From Onchocerca lupi (lineage: Eukaryota; Nematoda; Chromadorea; Rhabditida; Onchocercidae), in contig JAOVVO010000266.1 of the NCBI GenBank assembly GCA_028564675.1, forward strand, positions 35,698 to 99,697: a DNA stretch of 64,000 nucleotides. Direction: 5' to 3'. The notes below the pieces were generated by a model. That model worked only from the letters and a program-made list of their open reading frames with translations. It was not told the DNA's origin and did no database searches. Of this stretch, positions 1-10,593 are shown piece by piece; positions within the stretch are counted from its first letter, which is position 1, and the number at the start of each line of letters is the position of its first letter. Both the position numbers and the translations under genes were made by a program.

Positions 1-233
1 ATAGATTTTCTGGAATTTTTTTTTTCGATTTTTTCACTAAAAGAAAAAAAAATGAATGTTTCTCCTGGAAAATTATAAATCAAAATAAGAATGAAGAAAA
101 ATAAAACAACAAAATAGATTGTTTCCTATATATATATACAAAAAAATGATAATTGATGATAAGAATAATGATAATGAAACCCTCTGAAAGGAATAAAAAA
201 AACAAAGAATACACAAAAATTATTTTGATAAAT

Positions 234-249
234 TGAGGCAGTTATGTTG
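234..249 (-). promoter_or_regulatory. Candidate let-7 complementary element in hbl-1 3' UTR
   Basis: The plus strand reads TGAGGCAGTTATGTTG, which mimics the 5' part of let-7 (UGAGGUAGUAGGUUG). The transcript therefore offers CTGCCTCA to the seed with one G:U pair, plus CAAC for supplementary pairing. The same wobbled CUGCCUC seed occurs, as I recall, in a known lin-41 let-7 site. It lies about 760 bases after the stop codon. Confidence 0.5.
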
Positions 250-277
250 CCTGAGAAACAGAAAGACAGCCTGAGAC
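250..277 (-). promoter_or_regulatory. Two candidate lin-4/miR-125 elements in hbl-1 3' UTR
   Basis: CCTGAGA (250-256) and CCTGAGAC (270-277) on the plus strand match lin-4 positions 3-9 and 3-10, so the transcript is complementary to the lin-4 seed with an offset. Position 2 is mismatched in both. They sit beside the let-7-like element. Confidence 0.4.
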
Positions 278-1004
278 GATTGTTTTAGCCTGCACTTCAA
301 AACAAAGTATGTCAACGCAAGAAAAAAAAAATTTACAATTATGAATTGATTAATTTCAGACAAAACATCGAATTGCAGGAAACTTTCATCTCTGCAATTA
401 TATGAAAATTAACGCATTTGTAATTAATATTCTCTCAAATGGGCCATGGAAAATTATCAAATTAAAATTAATTCAGACATTTTCATTCCTTCTTCCATAG
501 ATTTTGCATAAAAGTTTTCTTAAATTTCACTTCTTTAAATTTTTTTTCTTAAATTTAGCAAAGAAAAAGTAAACATACAAATAAATACCTGAATTCAAAT
601 TTTTTTTGAAATATAATGAAGTATTTTTTAATCCATTGATATTTTCAAAATTTAAGTTCAATTTTTTCTTTTTGCTTTTAAGCAAATATTAAGAATAGTT
701 TTAAAATAAATAAAAATTTTTTTCCATGTCCATTAGAGCAAACTTTCTTACAATAGAGCTAATAAAAAAAAAAAAAGAAAAAAAAACACTGCAAAGAAGG
801 GAATGAATGAATGTGCCTGAAAATGGCAAATAATTAAAAAGATCAAGAAATTGATCAATATTCAGGAATTTTGATTATATATATACACATATGCAAAATT
901 GAGATTTAAACCTGAAATTTTGCTAAATATGAAATGATAAGGAAGGAGGAATAATTAATTCCGAACAATTATTTTGGAATGAAAAATTCCAACATGTGAA
1001 AATT

Positions 1005-4000
1005 TCAATGTTTTCCTTGTAGCAAATGAAGATTGAATGTAAGAAAGTCGGAACATGCTTGACCACAACGATTACATTTGAATGGATTCTCGTATCCATG
1101 ATATCCCATATGTATATGATATAATGGCTCATCCTGGAATGCCATTTTGCAATGTGCACATGAAAAACGCCACATTTCTAGGATGTGAAGCTTACGCTGA
1201 AACAAAAAAAAAAGTTTTCTTCTTTTTTTTTAAAAAAGAAGAGAAAATAAGAAAGATCAATAAAACTGTTATCGATCAATTTGTTTTATAAACTTACAAG
1301 TAATTATTTAAAAAAAAATAAAGAAAGGAAAAAAGTTTCTATATTTAGCAGAAAAGATAAAAAAGAAATTGAAATTCATTTATATATTTTACAAATATAT
1401 AAAAATAATTTTCAAATATCAGTCAGCAGGAGGAGGAAAAAAAAGTTGAGATTCATTTATAAATTTTATAAATATATGAAAATAATCCTTGAAGAAACTG
1501 TTTAATAGAGAATGAAAAAAAAAAAAAAAAACTGAAATTAATTTATCTATATAAATAAAAATGTAAAAGTTATTCATTTTGACACAATCTTTCAAGTTCT
1601 TTATCGATTGATTTGGAATTTTGAAACAATGTTGCATTCGAATAGGCAAGTATTTTCATATAGATATATTTGCTTTTTTTTTTTTTTACCTGTCTGTAAG
1701 AATACATATGTTTACCGCCAAAACAGATAAACAAAGTGAGGCCAACCAATCACAAGGCGACATGATGAAGATTAGATAAGGACAGGAGCCGCGAAAGGAT
1801 TTAAAAAGACAAAATTTAGAGTTGCAGTTCAGATTCAAGTTCGGAGTTCTTCTACTGAAACAGCATTAGCAACAGTTTGGAAATAAAAGCGACACAGCAG
1901 TAGCAACAGTCCGACGACTCAGTTGAGCAGTATTCATACGAGCGATGAGGAAAAAATAACCAATGATCAATTTGACCAAAATTATCTGATAAATGTTTCA
2001 AAATTTCAAAGCAATCGGTGAAAATTTCTGGAGATTTAAGATTTTGAACATACGAATACTTATATTTTTATTTATCACAATTTAAATGGGCCCGGCTTTG
2101 AAATCATGGCCAGATCCAGCAAAATATATATAAATAAATTTACAGGAATATAAAATAATTTCGAAATTTTTTTTCAAAAACCGTTCAACACAAAAAAAAA
2201 GAAGAAAAAATTGGAATTGTATTTATTTTCAAAGTAATCATCAAGAGTAGTCAAAAAAAAGAAAAAAAAAGGAAAAACAAACAAACCTCCATATCTTGCA
2301 TATGAGCTATACATGCTTGTTGGAAAATATTTAAATTGCTTAAATTCATCAAATTATTAGGCATTCCGAGCGATGGTACCAATTGGGGTTGTTGTGGTAC
2401 TAGCGATGTTGTTGACGACGGTAATGGTGATATCGATGGCGCTTCTTGTGATTCTAAAGTTATACCTAAAGAAGTTCCGCTCATTTCACTTATTGGATTT
2501 TCTTTCATTCGTGATAAGAGCAATTCCTGCAAATTAATTGTGATTAATATTGCAAAAGACTTTATTTTGAAATAAAAATCTCATTTTAAAAACGAAGAAA
2601 AAGAATTTTTTTAATGTCTCTTCATTATTATTTTTTCAAAAAAAAAAAAAAAAATAACAATAAAATAATAATAATAAAAAGACATTAAAACTAAGAATAG
2701 GATATAAGGAATAATTTAAGAAAAAATCTTACTTCATATCTGGAATCATTTATGCTATCACTGGTACTGGGATTATCTGGTGAATTTTTCTCCTGAAGCC
2801 GTGCAGCGATCTGATTTAGCTTTAGACCAGCTTTTCGTTTTTTAGCACCTTTATCGCTTTCCTGTTCCATACCAGATGAACCCTCATCAATGCTGCTTTT
2901 TCCAGAACTTGGTGAGTCTTGTGATTCACCTGAAATGAAATGAAACTTTGTATTTGATTAGCGTTTGATTATATTTAAATCGCCAACTGTCATACCAAAG
3001 CAAGCAAATCCATTGCGGAAAATTGAATTATTTTAAGATGATCCAACAATTTCATAATATCATTTTGATTTTATTCAACTAAATTGAGACACTTCATGTC
3101 CGCTGCGAAAAAATTTATTATTGAGAAAAAAAAAAATTATTACTCCTAATAAGATGAATTATTAGAAAATGCTGAATACTATCTGAACGTTCATGATAAG
3201 ATGATTGGACACTAAATACGAATTGCTTATCAGCCATTCGTCAAACTGTTTTATTTAACAAATTTATTGATTTCACCATCAATAACGTGAATGATAAATT
3301 TTTAGCCAACCGAAGATAGTAAAGGCTTAGATTACATGGGGATTACAGTTTCTCGATGAAATATGAATTTTAGATTGTTGGAAATTTCCGATAAAATATA
3401 AATTTTAGATTGTTATAAAACTCCGATGAAATATCTTACTACTATTATGCTTTCCTCTCATCATTAGCATAATATCATTGTTAAATTTCGTGAAAGCAAA
3501 TAAAATAGAAATTATACCGGAAATATCACTCATATTATGATCTTCCGAATCGGCTATGCTAGGTTTCTCATCAACTTCAGCACCACTAATAAAATCATCT
3601 ACTTCCAATTTCGATGCTTCCATTTCTTCATCTTGCTGTTCCATTTGCTCGTTTATATTACTGCTTGATTCACTATAAGTTAACGTAAAAAGAAAAACTA
3701 GAAAAATGTGTTAAAGTTGACTTATTATTATTGCTAAAATTAACTTCTTATTCTCATAAGAAAATAGGGCTTTTTTTGATTAGACAAAAACTTGATTTAG
3801 ACGAAAAATGGAGATCAGATTAATACATAAGTGCAAATAAATAGAGTTAGAAAAGTAAGAAATATGGAAGAGAATTTTTAAACTCTTTATGAATTCCAAA
3901 AAAAAAAACTCAATTTGCAAGAAAAAGATTAAAAATGACTCGAAAGGACATGATTTGAAAATATTTTTAAAAATGACATAAAGGAAACGAACAATGCTGT

Positions 4001-7000
4001 TTCATTGGATGGTTGTGGTACACCAAATATATTATACAATGGAATAAGCGGATTTTCGCCATTCGGACCGATCAGATGGCCCAGTTGATGACGTAAACTA
4101 TCTCCCTGATTAATCGCTTGATAACTACATACAGGACATTGCAATGATATGCCAAGCATAGCACCTGGATTCATCCCGGTCATATTTTTCAATCGAAGCA
4201 ATAATTCCATTTCTTCCATCTGCAAAATGGAATTTCTCTCTTTCTTTTTTTAATTTCTGTTTTAAATTAATTGATCGCAATCGTATTATTTGATTGTTCG
4301 ACGGCATTTTTTCATCCCATTTTTTGTCTTTCACCAGCTGTTCATTTTAATTATGCTCAAAAAATTTCATTTACATCTATCGCATTAATTTTATATTATT
4401 CAAAATTTTTTTTCAAAAAAATTCAAAAATTTTATCCAAAGAAAAAGAAAAGAAGAAAGATTATATTCAGACATTTGACAGATCAATCTTATCATTCTGA
4501 TCATATATTGAAAATCTTTTAACCAAACATATCTAAAAATTTTATTCATGCATAATGTTTCGAAAAAAAAAAAAAAATCAAGAAGTACCTGTACCTGATG
4601 TTGTTGGCGGAAAAGTAGATGTGATGCTAAATTTAGCGAATTACTGGTTACAACAGGTGTCATACCTAATGCAGCAGTTATCTCTTGGGCCATAGTTGAT
4701 GTTGTTGGTAATGGTTCAGGTGAGGAACAATCAACCGATTGTACAGCAAGAGATTCGCTAAGACGTCGCATCGTTGTTGTGTCATCATTTTCCGTAACTG
4801 CTTGTGTTGAACCTTGAAAACAAAAAAAGAGAGCGATTAAATTAAAATAAATTTTAGTTTTGTTCAGTCACTTGAAATTTGTAAACAGGAAGTTTACTAG
4901 AAAATTTTTTGAAATTTAGAATTAATATAAAAAATATTCGTAAATTATTTACCATTACAAAGATTACTAGTGCTTGCGGTAGCATTGATAGCAATGCCTA
5001 CAGCAGAATCGGTAATATCAGTTGCACGATTATGATTATACTTCCTCAGGTGTAATTTTAAACTATGGCAATATTTCGTAGCATAGGTACAATCACGACA
5101 ACGAAATTGATAAATATTTGTGTGTGATTTCATATGTGAATTAAGCATTGATTTGTTGACACATGAATAAGCACATTTTTTACAATGGAATGGTTTTGAT
5201 CCCATATGATTTCGTAGATGATATTCCTAAAATTAGATGGATTGTTAATTTCTCGAGATATTTTCTAGAATGATATAGTTTTATTTTGTAAAAGAATGAA
5301 ATTGTTTAATTGATTCCTTTTTTTTTTTGATAGAATTATGGATTTTTTCCTCTTCGGAATAATTGCTTGTTATTTATATATTTGTAATTTGACCATAATC
5401 TATCGGTCTATGATTCTTAAATTGTATCTATTTCTGAATAGAATATCTTTAGTTGAATTCCAACTACTGAATTCAAATTTGCTATTAAAAGAAAAAAATT
5501 GAATTAACAAAATAATCTTTATTATGGTTTTAGTTTACAGATATTCATACGCGTTAAAATCATTTAATTTTCAAAATAAGAGGAAGAGGAAAGTTACACG
5601 TAAAAAAAATGATACCAAATGATGTTTGTATTCGGTGACAAAACCACATCGTGTACAACCAAGTTGCTTCTCGATTGGTATATGAGTTCGAGCATGAGTC
5701 CATTGCTCTTCCTTCGATGTGCTAATATGACTACATTGCTTGCATTTGTAAGTTTTTGGTTTGCTCGAACATTGCCTTGGCTTATCACCATTTACCGGAC
5801 TAACTGATGCTTCATCGCTATTCATCGATTTTATACTTTCTTGAAATGCTTGTGAACTAAGCAGACCTTGCGAAATCAATGCTGTTGCTAAATTTGCTGA
5901 TGATAAATCGGGTAGTACGCTTGGATTTTCGGTGAAAGCACGAATTTGATCCAGGGCTGATGGTACCAAGCCACTTATTGATGTTGCGACAGCAGAGAAT
6001 GATGATGATGAAATTATATCGCTTGATGATGGTGGCGTTCCGGAACCGGATGGTAAACTAAGACCACTACTGGAATCACTTGCTGATGTAGTCGGACCAC
6101 TGCATGAACTCGATGAACAGCTAGCGGCAGCAGCTTGTGCCGCAGCTTGCGCAGCTACCGCAAGGTTAGCTGCTTCTAAGACGGAAGCCATCGAGGTAGC
6201 CAAATTACTACCATCTACGGGTGTTGTTGTAATCCGTGTTACCGGTGTACTTGATGTTGATGTACTACCGGTCAATGCTTGTTCTACATCAAGACCTGCA
6301 GCAAGCTGTTCTTCGACGGTATGCGAATCACGCATATGCTTCTTTAAACGTCCTTCTGTTCGTGACGTGTAATCACACATCGTGCATTGATGATCACCAT
6401 GAGTATTCATATGAGAATTATAATGGAATTTCGAGTTGCACGAGAAGCCACAAATATTACAGACAAGTGGTAGTGGTGTACCAGATTGTTGTGTTTCCGT
6501 TGTACTTACGGGACCTAATCCGGGAGCACGGCAAAATGTTGATGAACTAGGTGTACTGGGAACAGATTCGGATCGTAAACTTGCTGCTGCAGATATTGAT
6601 TGCGATACAAGACGATGACATGGACTACTGATTACTATCGAACCTGAGGTTGTTGCTGTTGAGGATGTTGTAGAAGGGCATAATTTTTCATTCAGGATAC
6701 GTTCTTCAATACGCATCGCCGTAAAACGAGTTTGTTCAAGTGGTGCTTCCATACGTGTTCCGTGTATTCCCGGTGATCCCGTCTTATTCACCAGAGGTCT
6801 AAAAATTTTACCTTTTTGTAATGATTGCAATAATATTAATTTAAATGCTTTTAAGAAAATTTCTACAAATATCATCATTTCACGAAAAACTTTGTTTTTT
6901 TTTTTTAAAAAAGAAAGTCAAAAATAATATTTAAAAAAGGAAAACAATACTGTAATAACAAAAAAAAAAAGAAAAACTTGAATTAAAGAATGCTGTAATA

Positions 7001-9767
7001 CCTGGTTTCATCATCATTAGCTAATCCACTTCCTGCAGGATCATCATTATCTAATATCCGTTTTTCATTCTTTTCATCTTCACCACTTTCTTTATTCTCA
7101 ACATCTATTTCCACTTCACCATCCACTGAAATTGATATTACCATACAATATACTTATTTCATTCCATTTGATATCAACAGTATGACACGCATATTTGATC
7201 AAAATATATTTTGAAAAAATAGACGGAAATAATTCCGTGATTTCAAATTAAATAAATCTTTTAAAATTAAGAGTTTTGAAGATTTAAAAGACATTTATAT
7301 ATATATATTTAGTTTTCAGAAATTTTTTCTTGATTGAATAACAGATTCAGTTTCATTCGTACCATGAAACAAATATCGATCGGCTTTTAGAAATTTTATT
7401 GCAAGATATGACGGATAGAAAAAAAAAATTACAAAAAATAATTTGCACTAAATTGAATGAAATTTAAAGGTTCTTTTAATGGTTAAAGAATTCAATGTTG
7501 TACATTTTCTAGCAATATAATATGACTATACATAGATTTCATGAATCGTTAAACCGTTTCTGTTTTCATCCATTCTTTGTGATTGGACTAGCTATATGCA
7601 TGCATATATTCAATTTGAAAAATTCAAATTCACCGAAATTCAAAATAGACTTCATTCGTGGTTGTTCTCCGGCATTATCCGTTTTTTCAGCAAATTCATC
7701 ATTATCCATTTGAATCATAGCACCTATAGTTGCATATGTTGATATGCCGATAATTTCAGTGCCTCTATTTTCGGTTTTTAATAACGGTTGTCCTTCTTCT
7801 TTATCAGTTATCTTGCTAACAGGATAAGACTCACTTGTTTTATCAGTTTTATTACAATCATCGGTCATTTCGATATCACTGATAATAAGCTTTGGCTCGG
7901 TAACATCTGTTTTCTCGTTATGATAACTTCGTTTCACCGATATTACATGACTTCGCGATAATGATGACACAAACGAAGAATTATTTGACAATGATGATGT
8001 TGTTGATGTTGCTGTTGTTGTTGATGATGATGATGATGAGGAAGATGATGATGATGATGGTACAGCGAAACTTGATGTGTCATCACCACAACTTCGAGTT
8101 ACTGTCTCTATTACAGTAGTAGCAAGATCTTGTTGTATTTTCGCATTTTGATCAAATAAGTATTGCTGCTGACGTTGTGGTTGCCGAAAAGCGCTAGAAC
8201 CATCATCAGCATGTACCATCGGATGATACTGTTGCTGTACTGTAGTAGTTTTAGAATTTGACAATGATTGCAATTCATTTTGATTTTTCAATTGCGTTAA
8301 ATCACCATTTTGTACAAATTGCTGATAATCAGAAGTTAGGAATGAAGTTTGTTGTTGTTGTTGTTGTTGGATATCTTGTTGACAAGTTATCATTTGTTGT
8401 TGTGTTTCAGATATAAGATTTGCAGTAGTTGAATGATTTGATAATATTGTTGAAGACTGATTTTGGTTTGTTTTACTGATCAACTGTTGTTGTTGTTGCT
8501 GCTGTAATGCAGCCGTTGCAGCGCAACTTTGTTGCAACCAGAGTTGTGCTGCAACGGTTGTATTAGCGGTACCATTAGCGGATATTTTACTGCTATTCAA
8601 TTGTTGCTGTAATTTTTGCAAAAGTTGCTGTTTTCTGGTTTCTAATAATTTAGCTTCTTCTGCGGCTGCAGTAGCCATATAGATTTGTTGAGGTATTACT
8701 ACATGTGATACTTGACCGCTGCTAATCGTTGAAGATAGTTGTGTCAACAATTTTTGCGTAGTATCACTTTGATGTAGCTGCTGTTGCTGGTGTTGTTGTT
8801 GCAATGAATCCTGTACTTCTGAAGAATCACCTCCATTTGAATTTAATAGCTCAAATGATTTTGATGATATCATTTGGGTTGGTAGCACTGAACTACTACT
8901 TGATGGTTTTTGTTGTTGCTCTTGTTGCTCTTGTTGCTCTTGTTGTTGTTGTTGTTGTTGTTGTTGTTGCTGTTGTTGTTGTTGTTGTTGTTGTTGGACG
9001 AAATTATCATAAGGGGTAATTGGCGATAGGCTTACACCAGCCGTTTCGGTAGCGTTCTTATCGTGTTGCATTGAATGAAAGCTACGTATATTATCGGTAA
9101 TGTTCTGAAATGAATTTTTATTAAATAAAAAAGCAAAAAATCATTTTTTTCTTCTCTTCACCACTCAAGAATCCAATTCAGATAGAATTTTTGAGGGATA
9201 AAGATAAATGTTGGCAATTGCTCAATTTTGAATAATCTCTCCTCCAGAAAAAGATGCATAGAAAATTCGAAAAAAAAAGTTCAATCAAGTATATTGCATC
9301 AGTAAAAGATTAAATGTTATCATTTCAATTCATGTAAAATTTAATTTTAAATTAAATTCAGTGAATGTTCGGTAGCAACAGCGAATTCATAAATTAATCA
9401 AAGTAACTGACAAGAATAGCAAATTCACAAATTAATTGGAAATACTTGAAAAAATAGGACAAAAAAGCTTAAGCAGAAAGAAAATAGAAAAATCAAACTT
9501 GATGAGAGAAAAGTTTCTTTCCACTTTCTTTTTTTTCTTTTATCACAATTATCTTTATGTTTTCATGTGATTTTGGTGGGTTGCAAGCTAAGTTTTAGAA
9601 AAAGAATTCCTGAGAATAATAAAGGAAACTGAAAAAAAAAAAAATGAAAAAAATGAAAAAAAGAGAAAGAGATGTCGGGGAGGTCAGGGAAGAAAGCGAA
9701 AGAGGAGAGAATTTTTTGATATTTTATGATCAACAATAAAATATTAAAAAAAAAAGAATAGTACCAT
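1005..9767 (-). CDS. hbl-1: Hunchback-like C2H2 zinc-finger transcription factor (HBL-1)
   Basis: Nuclear DNA-binding regulator; in C. elegans the orthologue times hypodermal fates and is a microRNA target. Exons read on the minus strand, 5' to 3': 9104-7634, 7125-7002, 6798-5616, 5226-4953, 4812-4595, 4219-3993, 3672-3518, 2929-2733, 2526-2287, 1196-1005; all phases match, about 1,427 residues. Nine C2H2 fingers are visible. Two lie together in the 5616-6798 exon (CNICGFSC, CTMCDYTS), then CKQCSHIS and CTRCGFVTEYKHHL, which joins EYHLRNHMGSKPFHCKKC across the next intron. CRDCTYATKYCHSLKLHLRK follows; this finger order is diagnostic for Hunchback. Then come CPVCSYQ and a C-terminal pair (CAHCKMAF, CNRCGQAC), as in Hunchback/Ikaros proteins. 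The N-terminal exon is Gln- and Ser-rich. The start is uncertain: an ATG at 9767-9765 sits directly on a GTACTA donor; otherwise the first internal ATG is at 9071 and the acceptor at 9105 could be a spliced-leader site. Confidence 0.93.
1709..1940 (+). repeat. LTR-like promoter module, copy 1 (in the last hbl-1 intron)
   Basis: The block has a CCAAT box (CCAATCA near 1745), a GC-richer GGAGCCGCG patch, a TATA-like TTTAAAAAG (1800-1808) and, about 80 bases on, AATAAA. Near its ends GTAAGAATAC and GTATTCATAC form an imperfect inverted repeat. The segment 1723-1808 aligns with 32,921-33,004 in length and order. It lies antisense within the last intron of hbl-1. Solo LTR or duplicated promoter are both possible; no coding region of an element is present. 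Confidence 0.4.
8021..8060 (-). repeat. GAT/ATC-type trinucleotide run encoding polyserine in hbl-1
   Basis: Short tandem trinucleotides in frame with hbl-1 give a run of about a dozen Ser residues followed by Thr/Ser. Simple-sequence slippage is the likely origin. Confidence 0.8.
8910..8996 (-). repeat. CAA/CAG microsatellite encoding polyglutamine in hbl-1
   Basis: A near-pure (TTG)n run on the plus strand reads as about 19 Gln, then Gln-Gln-Glu units, near the N-terminus of HBL-1. Occasional CTG/CTC interruptions (Gln CAG, Glu GAG) break the array. Several shorter Gln runs follow in the same exon. Confidence 0.9.
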
Positions 9768-10593
9768 CGTTTTGTGTTTGATTTTCTTATATGAATATAT
9801 ATATATATTCAATTATGTAAGCATTTGATATGCTTAAATGATTTTTCGAAGCACTTTTTTTCTCTTTTTTTGCTCTTTTTGGTTTTTTTTTTTTTTTTTT
9901 TTTTTGTTTGGGAGAGGTACTCAATTTTTTAAAAACTTTTGGAATTGAAATGAACTTCAAGGGATGATGAGTCTAAAACCTGTCATAGAGTTGTAACAGG
10001 TTTTAGACTCATCATCACTTCAAAATCATTTGAATTAGCGTTTTACAAACAAAGTTATCAAAACTTGACAATTAGGAATAATTGCTTAAATCATAATTTT
10101 TAATTTCATTACTCTGTCACTTTTTTCTTATTTTTTTGAAGATTTTATTTCTGGTCTGTTTGTTTACTATATTACTCATTACAACTTAATTTTGCTATAT
10201 TGCGAGCATGTTTTTTTCTTTTCCAAAGTTAATGATTGAATTTTGCTCACAGAAAATAAAACTATAAAATCTATATTATGAGATGGAAATATGGATTTTT
10301 TATATTTTATTATCTCGAGAACTTTTGTTCCGTGAAAATCTTTCAGATTTCAAGAGTATGAAAGTTTTTGACTCATGTACTCCAATTGAAATAAAACTTA
10401 AGTTCTTGGTGCGGTAACATTCCCGAGCTCTCATTAATACACAAATTTTGTTCTGAACTATTCAAAAACCCCCTAGTGTTGATAAACTAAATTTGTCAGT
10501 TTTTTGCGTGAATCCCTGGAGGAGATGAAATTTTTTTGAGTCACATGGAATCTTCAACTTTATTTTGATTTTAATTATTTATTTTTTCAACAG
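9105..10593. other. First hbl-1 intron and divergent hbl-1/plc-1 intergenic region
   Basis: 9105-9764 is the presumed first intron of hbl-1 and 9768-10593 separates it from the first recognised plc-1 exon. Apart from the hairpin I see only AT-rich sequence with T-runs (about 9888-9905). A missing 5' exon of plc-1 may lie here; an open stretch from the ATG near 10359 to a GTAACA donor near 10413 has the wrong phase to join the known exon. Confidence 0.5.
9963..10016. repeat. Perfect 21-bp inverted repeat (hairpin) between hbl-1 and plc-1
   Basis: The arm 9963-9983 is the exact reverse complement of 9996-10016, with a 12-base loop (9984-9995). The 7-base word ACTTCAA occurs at 9954-9960 and again at 10017-10023, flanking both sides. 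It lies between two divergently transcribed genes. It could be a tiny foldback element with a target duplication, a structured RNA or a regulatory palindrome. Confidence 0.85.

Larger units (their letters stand above)
1..1004 (-). promoter_or_regulatory. hbl-1 3' untranslated region (open at left edge)
   Basis: AT-rich sequence downstream of the hbl-1 stop codon. I see no AATAAA on the minus strand (TTTATT on plus) in the first 250 bases, so the transcript may run off the window. It carries the let-7/lin-4-like elements listed separately. No other gene is visible here. Confidence 0.6.

Noticed and set aside
1419..1649. Possible extra exon in the last hbl-1 intron (SKSIDKELERLCQNE then stop)
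   Set aside because: No acceptor in the right place, and phases of the flanking exons already match without it.
8804..9019. Plus-strand frame with long polyvaline
   Set aside because: It is the reverse-strand shadow of the hbl-1 polyglutamine repeat.
10359..10415. Candidate first exon of plc-1 (ATG AAA GTT ... GTG CG followed by GTAACA)
   Set aside because: It ends in phase 2 whereas the first recognised plc-1 exon needs phase 1.
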